In this document: positions 17,225 to 25,480 of the stretch, piece by piece
How the letters are laid out: each line of letters starts with the position of its first letter
Numbering within the stretch: the stretch's first letter is position 1
NCBI RefSeq assembly: GCF_900107745.1
Contig: NZ_FNRO01000011.1
Coordinates: forward strand, 1 to 64,000
Direction: 5' to 3'
Source: Variovorax sp. YR216
GTDB lineage: Bacteria > Pseudomonadota > Gammaproteobacteria > Burkholderiales > Burkholderiaceae_C
Length of the DNA stretch: 64,000 bases
Notes under the pieces: generated by a model
Told to the model about the DNA's origin: nothing
The model's input: only the letters and a program-made list of their open reading frames with translations
Databases searched by the model: none
Program-made: the position numbers and the translations under genes

Positions 17225-17605
17225 TCAGACTTCGATCGTGTGCTTCGGGCCGGCGACCGGCTTCGGCAGATCGATCGCGTGCGATTCGAGTTCCTGTGCG
17301 TCCAGGTGCACCACGCCATCGCTCACCTTCACCGCAAAGCGCGGCGTGCAGCCTTCGTCGGGCGCTTTCGCGCAGCCGTCGTCGAGGCCGATCGACCAGT
17401 TGTGCAGCGGGCACGCGACGCTGGTGCCGAAGACGATGCCCTGACTCAGCGGGCCGCCCTTGTGCGGGCAGCGGTCGAGCAGCGCGAAGACTTCGTTCTC
17501 GGAATTGCGGAACACCGCCACATCGACGCCCACCGGCCGGTTCACGCGCCGCGCCCCGAGCACCGGGATGTCGTCGACGCGGCAGATCACTTTCCATTCG
17601 CTCAT
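17225..17605 (-). CDS. nirD: Nitrite reductase small subunit
   Basis: The 126-residue Rieske-like protein has an intact ligand pattern, Cys46-Pro-His48 and Cys65-Pro-Leu-His68, which could hold a [2Fe-2S] cluster. NirD is the accessory subunit of the NADH-dependent siroheme nitrite reductase. It lies 11 bases after nirB and 10 before nasA, so these three are one operon. Confidence 0.95.
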   Translation of the reverse strand: MSEWKVICRVDDIPVLGARRVNRPVGVDVAVFRNSENEVFALLDRCPHKGGPLSQGIVFGTSVACPLHNWSIGLDDGCAKAPDEGCTPRFAVKVSDGVVHLDAQELESHAIDLPKPVAGPKHTIEV

Positions 17606-17616
17606 CGTGGTTCCTT

Positions 17617-20073
17617 TCAGGCCGGTTGTGCGGCGGGGTGGATCACGGCCACGGGCTTGAACTGCCGCACGTCGACCGAGGCTTCCGCCGACGCGAACCA
17701 CGGATCGGGCTCGCCGTCGAGCGCGAACTGGAGCCGCTCCCAGAGCGCCTTGCGGCCTTCCGCGTCTTCGAGGATCTTCTTCTTCACGTAGTCGAGGCCG
17801 ACGCGCCCGATGTAGTGCACCGTGCGCTCCAGGTACCAGCCTTCCTCGCGATAGAGCTGCAGGAAGGCGCCGGCGTACTCCATCACCTCCTCGGAACTCT
17901 TCACCTTGACCAGGAAGTGCGCCACCTCGGTCTTGATGCCGCCATTGCCACCGACATAGATCTCCCAGCCCGAGTCGACGCCGATCACACCAACATCCTT
18001 GATGCCCGATTCGGCACAGTTGCGGGGGCACCCCGACACCGCGAGCTTGACCTTGTGCGGCGAGTACATCGCCCACAGCGCGCGCTCCAGATCCTTGCCC
18101 ATCTGCGTCGAGTCCTGCGTGCCGAAGCGGCACCACTCGCTGCCCACGCAGGTCTTCACCGTGCGCAGCGACTTGGCGTAGGCGAAGCCGGAGGGCATGC
18201 CGATATCCTTCCAGACGTTCTCCAGGTCTTCCTTCTTCACGCCCAGCAGGTCGATGCGCTGCCCGCCCGTGACCTTGACCGTCGGGATCTTGTACTTGTC
18301 CGCTGCGTCGGCAATGCGGCGCAACTCGTCGGGCGTGGTGTGGCCGCCCCACATGCGCGGGATCACCGAATAGGTGCCGTCCTTCTGGATGTTCGCGTGG
18401 CTGCGCTCGTTGATGAAGCGGCTCTGCGGATCGTCCTTCGCCTCCTTGGGCCAGGTCGAGATCAGGTAGTAGTTGATGGCGGGCCGGCAGCTCGAGCAGC
18501 CGTTCGGCGTGCGCCAGCCGAGGTTGCGGTAGACCTCGTCGTGCGTCAGGTAGTGCTCCTTGCGGATCGCGTCGCGCGCGTCCTGGTGGCTCACGTCGGT
18601 GCAGCCGCACATGGCTTTCTTCTTCGGGGCCGCGGAGTAGTCGCCGCCGGCGGTGAACATCAGGATCTGCTCCACCAGCCCGGTGCACGATCCGCACGAG
18701 GCGCTGGCCTTGGTGTGCTTCTTGACCTCTTCGAGCGTGAACAGGCCCTTGTCCTTGATGGCCTTGCAGATCGTGCCCTTGGTGACACCGTTGCAACCGC
18801 AGACCTCGGCCTCGTCGGGCATCGTCGCGGCCTTGCTGTGGCCTTCGTGCCCGGTGTCGCCGATGTTCGACTCGCCGAACATCAGCTTGTCGCGGATGTC
18901 GTGCACGCTGCGCCCGTCGCGCAGCAGCTTGAAGTACCAGCTGCCGTCCACCGTGTCGCCGTAGAGGCAGGCGCCGACCAGCTTGTCGTCCTTGATCACC
19001 AGCTTCTTGTAGACGCCGCCGAAGGGGTCGCTCATCACGATCTCTTCGGTGCCTTCGCCGCCCATGAATTCCCCGGCCGAGAACAGGTCGATGCCGGTGA
19101 CCTTGAGCTTGGTCGAGGTCAGCGAACCCTGGTAGCGGCCGATGCCGAAGTGGGCCAGGTGGTTGGCCGCGACCTTGGCCTGCTCGAACAGCGGCGCGAC
19201 CAGCCCATAGGCGATGCCGCGATGTGCCGCGCATTCGCCGACCGAGTAGATGCGCGGGTCGGTCACGGTCTGCATGGTGTCGGTGACCACGATGCCGCGG
19301 TTGACGTGCAGGTGGATCTTTTCCGCCAGCTCGGTGTTGGGGCGGATGCCGACCGCCATCACCACGAGATCGGCCGCGACCTCGGTGCCGTCCTTGAAGC
19401 GGATCGCCTTCACGCGGCCGTCGTCGCCGCCGACCAGTTCCTGCGTCTGCGCGCCGATCAGGAAGCTCAGGCCGCGGTCTTCGAGCGACTTCTGCAGCAT
19501 CTTGCCGGCGACGTCATCGAGCTGGCGCTCCATCAGCCAGGGCATGACGTGCACCACGGTGACGTTCATCCCGCGCAGCATCAATCCGTTCGCCGCTTCG
19601 AGGCCCAGCAGGCCGCCGCCGATGACCACCGCGTTCTTGTGCGTGCGCGCCGTCTCGATCATGTAGTCGGTGTCCGCGATGTCTCGGTAGGCGATCACGC
19701 CCTTGAGATCCTTGCCCGGCACCGGCAGCATGAAAGGGTTGGAGCCCGTGCACATCAGCAGGCGGTCGTAGGCGGCCTCGGTGCCGTCTTCGGCGCGCAC
19801 GATGCGCCGGACGCGGTCCACCTCGACCACCTTCTTGCCGGCATGCAGGGTGATGTTGTTCTCGGCGTACCACTCCCAGCTGTTGAGGACGATCTCGTCG
19901 ATCGTCTGCTCGCCCGCGAGCACCGGCGACAGCAGGATGCGGTTGTAGTTGGGATGCGGCTCCGCGCCGAACACGGTGATGTCGTAGAGCTCGGGCTCGA
20001 TCTTGAGCAGCTCTTCGATCGTGCGCACGCCGGCCATGCCGTTGCCGATCATCACGAGTTTCATCTTCTTCAT
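17617..20073 (-). CDS. nirB: NADH-dependent assimilatory nitrite reductase large subunit
   Basis: The 818-residue protein reduces nitrite to ammonium. Domains in order are an N-terminal FAD/NADH disulphide-reductase-like module (about 1-300, VMIGNGMAGVRTIEELL and VVIGGGLLGLEAANGL), BFD-like [2Fe-2S] segments around 400-520 with several CxC/CxxC pairs, then the siroheme/[4Fe-4S] domain with Cys642-X5-Cys648 and Cys682-X3-Cys686. ATG at 20073 was chosen, and an ATG three codons later is also possible. It is divergent from the phosphatase-kinase gene and heads nirB-nirD-nasA-ybiB-cobA. Confidence 0.95.
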   Translation of the reverse strand: MKKMKLVMIGNGMAGVRTIEELLKIEPELYDITVFGAEPHPNYNRILLSPVLAGEQTIDEIVLNSWEWYAENNITLHAGKKVVEVDRVRRIVRAEDGTEAAYDRLLMCTGSNPFMLPVPGKDLKGVIAYRDIADTDYMIETARTHKNAVVIGGGLLGLEAANGLMLRGMNVTVVHVMPWLMERQLDDVAGKMLQKSLEDRGLSFLIGAQTQELVGGDDGRVKAIRFKDGTEVAADLVVMAVGIRPNTELAEKIHLHVNRGIVVTDTMQTVTDPRIYSVGECAAHRGIAYGLVAPLFEQAKVAANHLAHFGIGRYQGSLTSTKLKVTGIDLFSAGEFMGGEGTEEIVMSDPFGGVYKKLVIKDDKLVGACLYGDTVDGSWYFKLLRDGRSVHDIRDKLMFGESNIGDTGHEGHSKAATMPDEAEVCGCNGVTKGTICKAIKDKGLFTLEEVKKHTKASASCGSCTGLVEQILMFTAGGDYSAAPKKKAMCGCTDVSHQDARDAIRKEHYLTHDEVYRNLGWRTPNGCSSCRPAINYYLISTWPKEAKDDPQSRFINERSHANIQKDGTYSVIPRMWGGHTTPDELRRIADAADKYKIPTVKVTGGQRIDLLGVKKEDLENVWKDIGMPSGFAYAKSLRTVKTCVGSEWCRFGTQDSTQMGKDLERALWAMYSPHKVKLAVSGCPRNCAESGIKDVGVIGVDSGWEIYVGGNGGIKTEVAHFLVKVKSSEEVMEYAGAFLQLYREEGWYLERTVHYIGRVGLDYVKKKILEDAEGRKALWERLQFALDGEPDPWFASAEASVDVRQFKPVAVIHPAAQPA

Positions 20074-20097
20074 GGGGCTCAACCTTTCCTGAATCAA

Positions 20098-20112
20098 GCA
20101 ATCGCGTGGCCA
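20098..20112 (-). promoter_or_regulatory. Weak candidate sigma-54 promoter of nirB
   Basis: On the minus strand the segment begins TGGC and ends TTGC with the obligatory GG-N10-GC spacing, but positions 5-7 differ from the TGGCACG consensus. The predicted start site near 20086 would leave a leader of only about 13 nt and cut into the best Shine-Dalgarno, so this site is uncertain. Confidence 0.35.
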
Positions 20113-20135
20113 CGGCGCGCGTGGAGAATCGCGCC

Positions 20136-21845
20136 ATGAGTTTCGAGGTGGACATCGGCTACAGCAGCGAGCGCGGACCGCGCGACGTCAACGAGGACTT
20201 CGCGGGCGCGGTGCGTGCGCCGAAGGGCGAGGAGGCGCGTGGGCTGATCGCCGCCATTGCGGACGGCGTCTCGACCGGCGGCCGGGGCCTGGAAGCCGCG
20301 CAGACCACGGTGATGGGGCTTCTGGGCGACTACTTCGCGACGCCCGACACCTGGGAGCCGACGGCCGCACTGGACCGCCTGATCGGCGCGCAGAACTCCT
20401 GGCTCGCCGACCACAACCGCCGTCGCCAAGGCGGCGGTGCGGCGCTCACCACGCTCACCGCCTTGGTTCTGCACGGGCAGAGCTACACGCTCGCGCACGT
20501 CGGCGATACCCGCGCATGGCGCGTGCGGCAGGACGGCGAGCCCGCCGCACCGCTGACGCAGGACCATGCGTTCGACCATCCCGACCTGCGCAGCCGCCTG
20601 ACGCGCGCGATCGGCCTCGACGATCTGGTGCGTGTCGACTACGTGCAGGGCGATGTGCGCGTCGGCGATTGCTTCGTGCTGAGCTCTGACGGCGTGCACG
20701 GGGTGCTCAAGCCGCAGCATCTCGCCGAGATCGCGTTGCGCGGCAATGCGGCCGAAGCGAGCGATGCGCTCGTGCGCGTCGCGCTGGCCGCCGGCACGCG
20801 CGACAACGCAACTGCGCTGGTGATTCGCATCACGGGTCTGGACGCGCGCCAGCTCGACGACGAACTCGGCGACGTTCGCCGGCTCGCGCCGCCGCCCGTG
20901 CTGAAGGTGGGCGACACCATCGATGGCTACGTGGTGACCGCATTGGTGGCCGACACCGGCATTCATCTGCTCTACCAGGCGCGCGACCAGGGGACGCGCA
21001 AATTGGTCGCGCTCAAGACCCTGCACCCCGCTCGTGCCAGCGATCCTCAGGAGCGCGCGATGCTCGCGCACGAAGCCTGGCTCGGCCTGCGCGTCAGCAC
21101 GCGCGCGGATGGCGGCTTCGTGCGAGTGCACGAACGCGCGCCCGGTGCGAGTGCGCTCTACACCGTCTTCGACTGGCACGGCGGGCGCACGCTGGAGCAG
21201 ATCCGGAAGACGCAGCCGCGCGGCGCGGTCGCCGAAGTTGTCGCCGCAGCCATCGAAGTCGCCCGCGCGCTGGGCCGCCTGCACCGTCATGGGGTGGTGC
21301 ATCGCGACATCAAGCCCGGCAACCTGCACCTCGGCGAGGACGGACACTGGCGCATCCTCGATCTGGGCGTGGCGCTTTCCGGGCGCGAAGGCGAGGCCCA
21401 GCGCGAGTTGCATGCCGGCACGCCGAGCTACATCAACCCCGAGCAGTGGGACGGGCAGGGCGCCGATGCGGCGAGCGACCTGTTCGCGCTCGGCGTCACG
21501 CTCTACCAGTGGCTGGCCGGGCGTCTGCCCTACGGCGAGATCGAGCCCTACCAGTCCGCGCGCTACCGGCGCGATCCGGTCGCCTTGTCGCGCATCCGTC
21601 CCGACGTGCCGATCTGGCTCGACCACCTGGTGTGCAAGGCGGTCGCACGCGATCCCAGGCAGCGCTTCGAGACCGCCGAGGAGATGCTGCTCGCGCTGGA
21701 GCGCGGCGCCGCGAGACCCGTCAGCGCGCCGAGCGCCACGCCGTTGATCCACCGCGATCCGGCGGCGCTCTACAAGATTGCCCTGGCCGTGTCGGTGCTG
21801 CTCAACGCGCTGCTTGCCTTCTGGCTGCTTTTCCTTCCGCGCTGA
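20136..21845 (+). CDS. Bifunctional PP2C phosphatase / Ser-Thr protein kinase, membrane anchored
   Basis: The 569-residue protein joins two opposing activities. The N-terminal PP2C domain (about 1-235) keeps the metal motifs RDVNED (16-21), ADGV, GDTRAW, SSDGVHG and RDNAT, so it looks active. A Hanks-type kinase domain follows (about 270-530) with the VALK lysine, HRDIKPGN near residue 389, and DLG in place of DFG. The glycine-rich loop is poorly conserved. The last 25 residues form one membrane helix, placing the enzyme at the inner membrane. ATG 20136 has a GGAG nine bases upstream. A similar gene occurs beside nirB/nasA in Pseudomonas, and its targets are not known to me. Confidence 0.88.
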   Translation: MSFEVDIGYSSERGPRDVNEDFAGAVRAPKGEEARGLIAAIADGVSTGGRGLEAAQTTVMGLLGDYFATPDTWEPTAALDRLIGAQNSWLADHNRRRQGGGAALTTLTALVLHGQSYTLAHVGDTRAWRVRQDGEPAAPLTQDHAFDHPDLRSRLTRAIGLDDLVRVDYVQGDVRVGDCFVLSSDGVHGVLKPQHLAEIALRGNAAEASDALVRVALAAGTRDNATALVIRITGLDARQLDDELGDVRRLAPPPVLKVGDTIDGYVVTALVADTGIHLLYQARDQGTRKLVALKTLHPARASDPQERAMLAHEAWLGLRVSTRADGGFVRVHERAPGASALYTVFDWHGGRTLEQIRKTQPRGAVAEVVAAAIEVARALGRLHRHGVVHRDIKPGNLHLGEDGHWRILDLGVALSGREGEAQRELHAGTPSYINPEQWDGQGADAASDLFALGVTLYQWLAGRLPYGEIEPYQSARYRRDPVALSRIRPDVPIWLDHLVCKAVARDPRQRFETAEEMLLALERGAARPVSAPSATPLIHRDPAALYKIALAVSVLLNALLAFWLLFLPR

Positions 21846-21874
21846 ATCTTCGTGCGTCATGACGTTCGCCTTGC

Positions 21875-23146
21875 TCACGCGTTGCGTGCCTTGGGAGTGC
21901 GCTTGGGCGCGTGAGCCGGCGCGGGCGCATGCACTGTCGCGCGGGCGCGTCCGCCTTTCTCGGCCCAGGTGCGCGTCCAGCGGATCTGCATGACGCGCAT
22001 CACGCCGAGCATCACGACCGAGAGCACGGCGAAGAAGACGAAGCCCCAGGTGTAGCTGCCGAGGTACTGCTTCGACAGGCCCATGGCATTCGGCACCAGC
22101 CCGCCGCCGAGCGCGCCGATCTCGCCGATCATCGAGCCGGCCACCGCGGTGGTCGCGGGCCAGCGCAGCGGCACGAGCTGGAACAGGGCCCCGTTGCCCG
22201 CGCCGAGTGCCGCGAAGCAGACGATCAGCAGCAGGGTGGTGATCGCCAGCGAGCCCGACGAGAAGCCGACCAGCACCAGCGCGACAGCCACCACCAGCAG
22301 CACCAGCGTGAGCGTGTTGACACCGCCCCAACGATCGGAGATCCAGCCGCCGATCACGCGCACCGCCGCACCCATGAAGGCAGCCAGCATCGTGAGCTGC
22401 CCGGCCTGCACCTTGCTCACCCCGAACTGGTCGTAGTAGTACGAGGGCAGGAAGGTCGTGAGGCCGATGAAGCCTCCGAAGGTCACGCCGTAGATCAGGC
22501 TGAACACCCAGCCGTCCTTCTCGAACAGGCAGGCGATGTGTTCGCGCAAGCTCGCGTGGCTGTCGACGTCCGGCGGTTCCTTCGCGCAGACGACCATCAC
22601 GATCATCGGCACCAGGATCGCGACCGCCGCGATGCCGTAGACGCTCTGCCAGCCCAGCCATTGCGCCAGCGGCGGCGCGACCAGCACCGACACCGCGGTA
22701 CCCACGTTGCCCGCACCGACGAGGCCCATCGCCAGGCCCTTGTGCTGCGGCGGGAACCAGCCCGAGCCGAGCGACAGCGCCACGCCGAAGCTCGCGCCCG
22801 CGATGCCCAGCAGCACGCCCATCGCGAGCAGGTCGTTGAAGGTGTGCACCATGAAGAAGCCGAACAGCATCGCGACGGCGATCAGGCCCATCTCGACCAG
22901 CGTGGCCTTCTTGCGGCCGATGTATTGCGCGAGCACGCCGAGCGGGAAGCGCATCAGCGCGCCCGCAATGATCGGTACCGACAGCATCAGCCCCTTCTGC
23001 GCCGGCGACAGGTTGAAGGTCTCGCCGATGAACGGCGCCATCGCGCCATTGAGCACCCAGATGCAGCACGAGAAGGCGAAGTACAGGAAGGCCGCGAACA
23101 ACGTCGGGCCGTGGCCTGCGCGCAAGAAGGACTTGAAGCTGGACAT
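21875..23146 (-). CDS. narK: NarK/NasA-type nitrate/nitrite MFS transporter
   Basis: The 423-residue protein has 12 predicted membrane segments. The nitrate-porter glycine signatures GLVGAGNVGTAVSVLVAPPLAQ and GAGNGALFQLVPLRW are present. Arg in GALMRFPLGVLA is one of the two substrate arginines expected in this family. It imports nitrate or exchanges nitrate and nitrite. A sigma-54 promoter and an ANTAR-like hairpin lie upstream on the same strand, and the gene is convergent with the phosphatase-kinase. Confidence 0.92.
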   Translation of the reverse strand: MSSFKSFLRAGHGPTLFAAFLYFAFSCCIWVLNGAMAPFIGETFNLSPAQKGLMLSVPIIAGALMRFPLGVLAQYIGRKKATLVEMGLIAVAMLFGFFMVHTFNDLLAMGVLLGIAGASFGVALSLGSGWFPPQHKGLAMGLVGAGNVGTAVSVLVAPPLAQWLGWQSVYGIAAVAILVPMIVMVVCAKEPPDVDSHASLREHIACLFEKDGWVFSLIYGVTFGGFIGLTTFLPSYYYDQFGVSKVQAGQLTMLAAFMGAAVRVIGGWISDRWGGVNTLTLVLLVVAVALVLVGFSSGSLAITTLLLIVCFAALGAGNGALFQLVPLRWPATTAVAGSMIGEIGALGGGLVPNAMGLSKQYLGSYTWGFVFFAVLSVVMLGVMRVMQIRWTRTWAEKGGRARATVHAPAPAHAPKRTPKARNA

Positions 23147-23281
23147 GGGCTTTCAATGCGAAACGCCGCGGCGCAGCCGTTGGCGGGCCGTGTCGTGGGG
23201 CGAGGGTGGGGTGGAGTGCCGGCAGCGGACGCTGACGGCGTGAGCGGTGTTCGACGTGCAGGACTCTGCAGCTTCACCAAA

Positions 23282-23301
23282 GCGGTGCTTCGTTACACCG
23301 C
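23282..23301 (-). ncRNA. ANTAR-type hexaloop hairpin in the narK leader
   Basis: On the minus strand GCGGTG pairs with CACCGC, a T-G wobble closes the stem, and the loop is AACGAA. A at loop position 1 and G at position 4 are the residues known to matter for ANTAR recognition. The hairpin begins at the start site predicted from the sigma-54 promoter. I could not find a convincing second hairpin or a strong terminator in the remaining leader of about 135 nt. Confidence 0.55.
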
Positions 23302-23313
23302 ACCCACGTTCAC

Positions 23314-23328
23314 GCAAGACGCATGCCA
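23314..23328 (-). promoter_or_regulatory. Sigma-54 promoter of narK
   Basis: The minus strand reads TGGCATG-CGTC-TTGC, one mismatch to TGGCACG-N4-TTGC with exact GG-N10-GC spacing. Transcription should start near 23302, giving a leader of about 155 nt. This implies RpoN and probably NtrC control by nitrogen status, although no clear NtrC site was found. Confidence 0.75.
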
Positions 23329-23371
23329 GTCCATACGTGCAGGCGTGGCCTATGCTTCCATCTGTATCCCG

Positions 23372-24658
23372 ATGTTGGCCGTGAACTCCCTTCTTGTCGT
23401 TCTTCCTTCCGAGTCCGCCGGACTGCCCGATGTGCTGCAGCGGGCATTGGGCGATGGCGTTGATTTTTCGGCCATCGCGCGCGCCACGCCGGACACGCTC
23501 TTGTCGCAGGCCGCAGCACTCGGCTCGCGCGAGATCGTGGCGTATATGGCGCAGGCACTGCCGGACCTTCTCGATGCACTGGCGGCGTGCGGCGGTGTGC
23601 TGCCTTGCCCGCTGAGTCTTGTCTCCGAACCGCTGGAGCGCGATGGCCACGAGAGGCTGGCTGCGCTGGGCGTCAATGCGTGGATGCCCATCGAATCGCT
23701 GGACGCACGCACGCTCGATGCACTGCTCAGCCGTGCCCGCGCGCGCTGGGCGCGCGAATCGGCGCTGCGCACCGAACTGGACGCGCTGCGCACCCGCTTC
23801 GACGAACGCAAGTGGATCGATCGCGCGAAAGGCCTGCTGATGTCGGCGCGCGGCATCGGCGAAGACGAGGCTTTCGGCCTGCTGCGCGGCGCGGCGATGC
23901 ACGCGAACCTGCGTCTCGGCGAGGTCTCGCGATCGGTGGTCGAGGCCTCGCGTTGGGCGGATGCGATCAATCGTGCAGGGCAGTTGCGCATGCTGTCGCA
24001 GCGACTCGTCCGTCTTTCCGCTCAGGCGTTGGCGGGCATCGACGCCAGGCGCGCCCGAGTGCTTCGCACCCAGTCGACCGAGCGCGTGCAGGACAACTTC
24101 GTTCATCTGGCGGCCCTCGAACTCGATGGAACGGCATCGCACGCGCTGGCGGAAGCGCGTGTGGCCTGGAACGCGCTCGAAGTGGCGCTCGGCATGCGGA
24201 TGTCGCCGCAGGTGCTTGCGGACATCGACGGGCGCGCCGATGCATTGCTGCTTGCCGCCGAAGCGCTGACCGGCGCGCTGGAGATTTCCGGCGCACGACG
24301 CGCGCTGCGCATCGTCAACATCTGCGGCCGCCAGCGCATGCGCGCGCAGCGGCTCGCGAAGGATGCGCTGCTGGCTTCGACGCTCTCATCCGGCGCCTCG
24401 CGCGAACGCCTGGCGCCGACCATGGGCGAATTCGAATCCGCGCTGCTCGAACTGGAACAGGCGCCGCTCAGCTCGCCCGACATCCGCGCCGCGCTTGCGT
24501 CCGCTGGCGACGAGTGGCTGCGATTGGTGCGCGGCGTGCGCGAGGTCGACAGCGCCGAAGGGCGCGCCGCGCTGGTGCGATCCAGCGACGCGCTGGTCGA
24601 GACTTTCGACCAGCTCACTGCGTCGTACGAGCACAGTCTGCAGGTCCTCATGTCCTGA
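23372..24658 (+). CDS. ANTAR-domain protein with a NarX/PilJ-like C-terminal sensor region
   Basis: The 428-residue protein has three parts. Residues 1-120 resemble a degenerate receiver without a clear phosphoacceptor Asp site. Residues 140-195 are an ANTAR RNA-binding domain (DERKWIDRAKGLLMSARGIG followed by EDEAFGLLR), preceded by a short coiled coil. The rest is helical and carries two related motifs 116 residues apart: NRAGQLRMLSQRL at 200-212 and NICGRQRMRAQR at 316-327. This motif is that of PilJ/NarX-type sensor modules, in which the Arg in the RM pair can bind nitrate. No membrane helix is seen, so sensing would be cytoplasmic. ATG 23372 is chosen, and GTG 23381 is an alternative. 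It is divergent from narK, whose leader is a probable target. Confidence 0.8.
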   Translation: MLAVNSLLVVLPSESAGLPDVLQRALGDGVDFSAIARATPDTLLSQAAALGSREIVAYMAQALPDLLDALAACGGVLPCPLSLVSEPLERDGHERLAALGVNAWMPIESLDARTLDALLSRARARWARESALRTELDALRTRFDERKWIDRAKGLLMSARGIGEDEAFGLLRGAAMHANLRLGEVSRSVVEASRWADAINRAGQLRMLSQRLVRLSAQALAGIDARRARVLRTQSTERVQDNFVHLAALELDGTASHALAEARVAWNALEVALGMRMSPQVLADIDGRADALLLAAEALTGALEISGARRALRIVNICGRQRMRAQRLAKDALLASTLSSGASRERLAPTMGEFESALLELEQAPLSSPDIRAALASAGDEWLRLVRGVREVDSAEGRAALVRSSDALVETFDQLTASYEHSLQVLMS

Positions 24659-24673
24659 CTCCGCCGGTTCCGT

Positions 24674-25480
24674 TCAGGCGGCGACCTTCTCCACGTGCGC
24701 CTGGCGGGTGTACAGGAAGTCGATCACTGCCTTGCGCGCATGCACGTAGACCGGGTCTTCGGCCAGTTCCACACGGTTGCGCGGGCGCGGAAGGTCGACG
24801 GACAGCACTTCGCCGATGGTCGCCGCGGGGCCGTTGGTGAGCATCACGATACGGTCCGACAGCAGCACCGCTTCGTCCACGTCGTGCGTGACCATGACCA
24901 CCGTGCTGTGCGTCTTCTGCACGATCGCGAGCAATTCGTCCTGCAGCTTGGCGCGGGTGAGTGCGTCGAGCGCGCCGAAAGGCTCGTCCATCAGCAGCAC
25001 CTTGGGTTCCATCGACAGGGCACGCGCGATGCCCACGCGCTGCTTCATGCCGCCGGAGATTTCGCCGGGGCGCTTCTGCGCCGCGGCGGTGAGTCCGACC
25101 ATCGCGAGCGCCGCTTCGGTGCGCGCCTTCAGTTGCGCCCTGTTTTCGGTTGACGCGAAGACGCGCTCGACCGCCAGATGGACGTTCTCGTAGCAGGTGA
25201 GCCACGGCAGCAGCGAATGGTTCTGGAACACCACCGCCCGTTCCGGTCCGGGGCCCTTGATCTCCCGGTTGGCGCACAGCAGCGCGCCCTGGGTGGGCGT
25301 GGTGAGCCCGGCGATCAGGTTCAGCAGCGTCGACTTGCCGCAGCCCGAATGCCCGATCAGCGTGATGAACTCACCCTTGGCCACCTGCAGATGGATGTCT
25401 CGCAGCGCGAGGAAGCTGCCCTTCGGCGTCTTGAAGCGTTGCTCCACACCGTGGATGTCGATGTACTTCTGATCATTCAT
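24674..25480 (-). CDS. nrtD: Nitrate ABC transporter ATP-binding protein
   Basis: The 268-residue ATPase has Walker A GHSGCGKST, Q-loop VVFQNHSLLPWLTCYENV, signature ISGGMKQRVGIARAL, Walker B VLLMDEPFGALD and switch VTHD. The GxSGCGKST and LLPWLT pattern is that of the nitrate/sulfonate/taurine group. It lacks the C-terminal NrtA-like domain of NrtC, so it matches NrtD. It begins on an ATGA overlap with the permease gene and ends convergent with the ANTAR gene. Confidence 0.9.
   Translation of the reverse strand: MNDQKYIDIHGVEQRFKTPKGSFLALRDIHLQVAKGEFITLIGHSGCGKSTLLNLIAGLTTPTQGALLCANREIKGPGPERAVVFQNHSLLPWLTCYENVHLAVERVFASTENRAQLKARTEAALAMVGLTAAAQKRPGEISGGMKQRVGIARALSMEPKVLLMDEPFGALDALTRAKLQDELLAIVQKTHSTVVMVTHDVDEAVLLSDRIVMLTNGPAATIGEVLSVDLPRPRNRVELAEDPVYVHARKAVIDFLYTRQAHVEKVAA

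Noticed and set aside
15037..20139. A 1700-codon open frame on the plus strand opposite nasA and nirB
   Set aside because: It is antisense to genes with clear domains. Its Arg/Ala/Gly/Leu/Asp-rich low-complexity protein is what the high third-position GC of the real genes produces on the other strand.
23147..23281. Second ANTAR hexaloop hairpin in the narK leader
   Set aside because: Candidate A-N-N-G loops there lack closing stems. The strongest hairpin (around 23217-23238) has a GTCC or CGTCCG loop.
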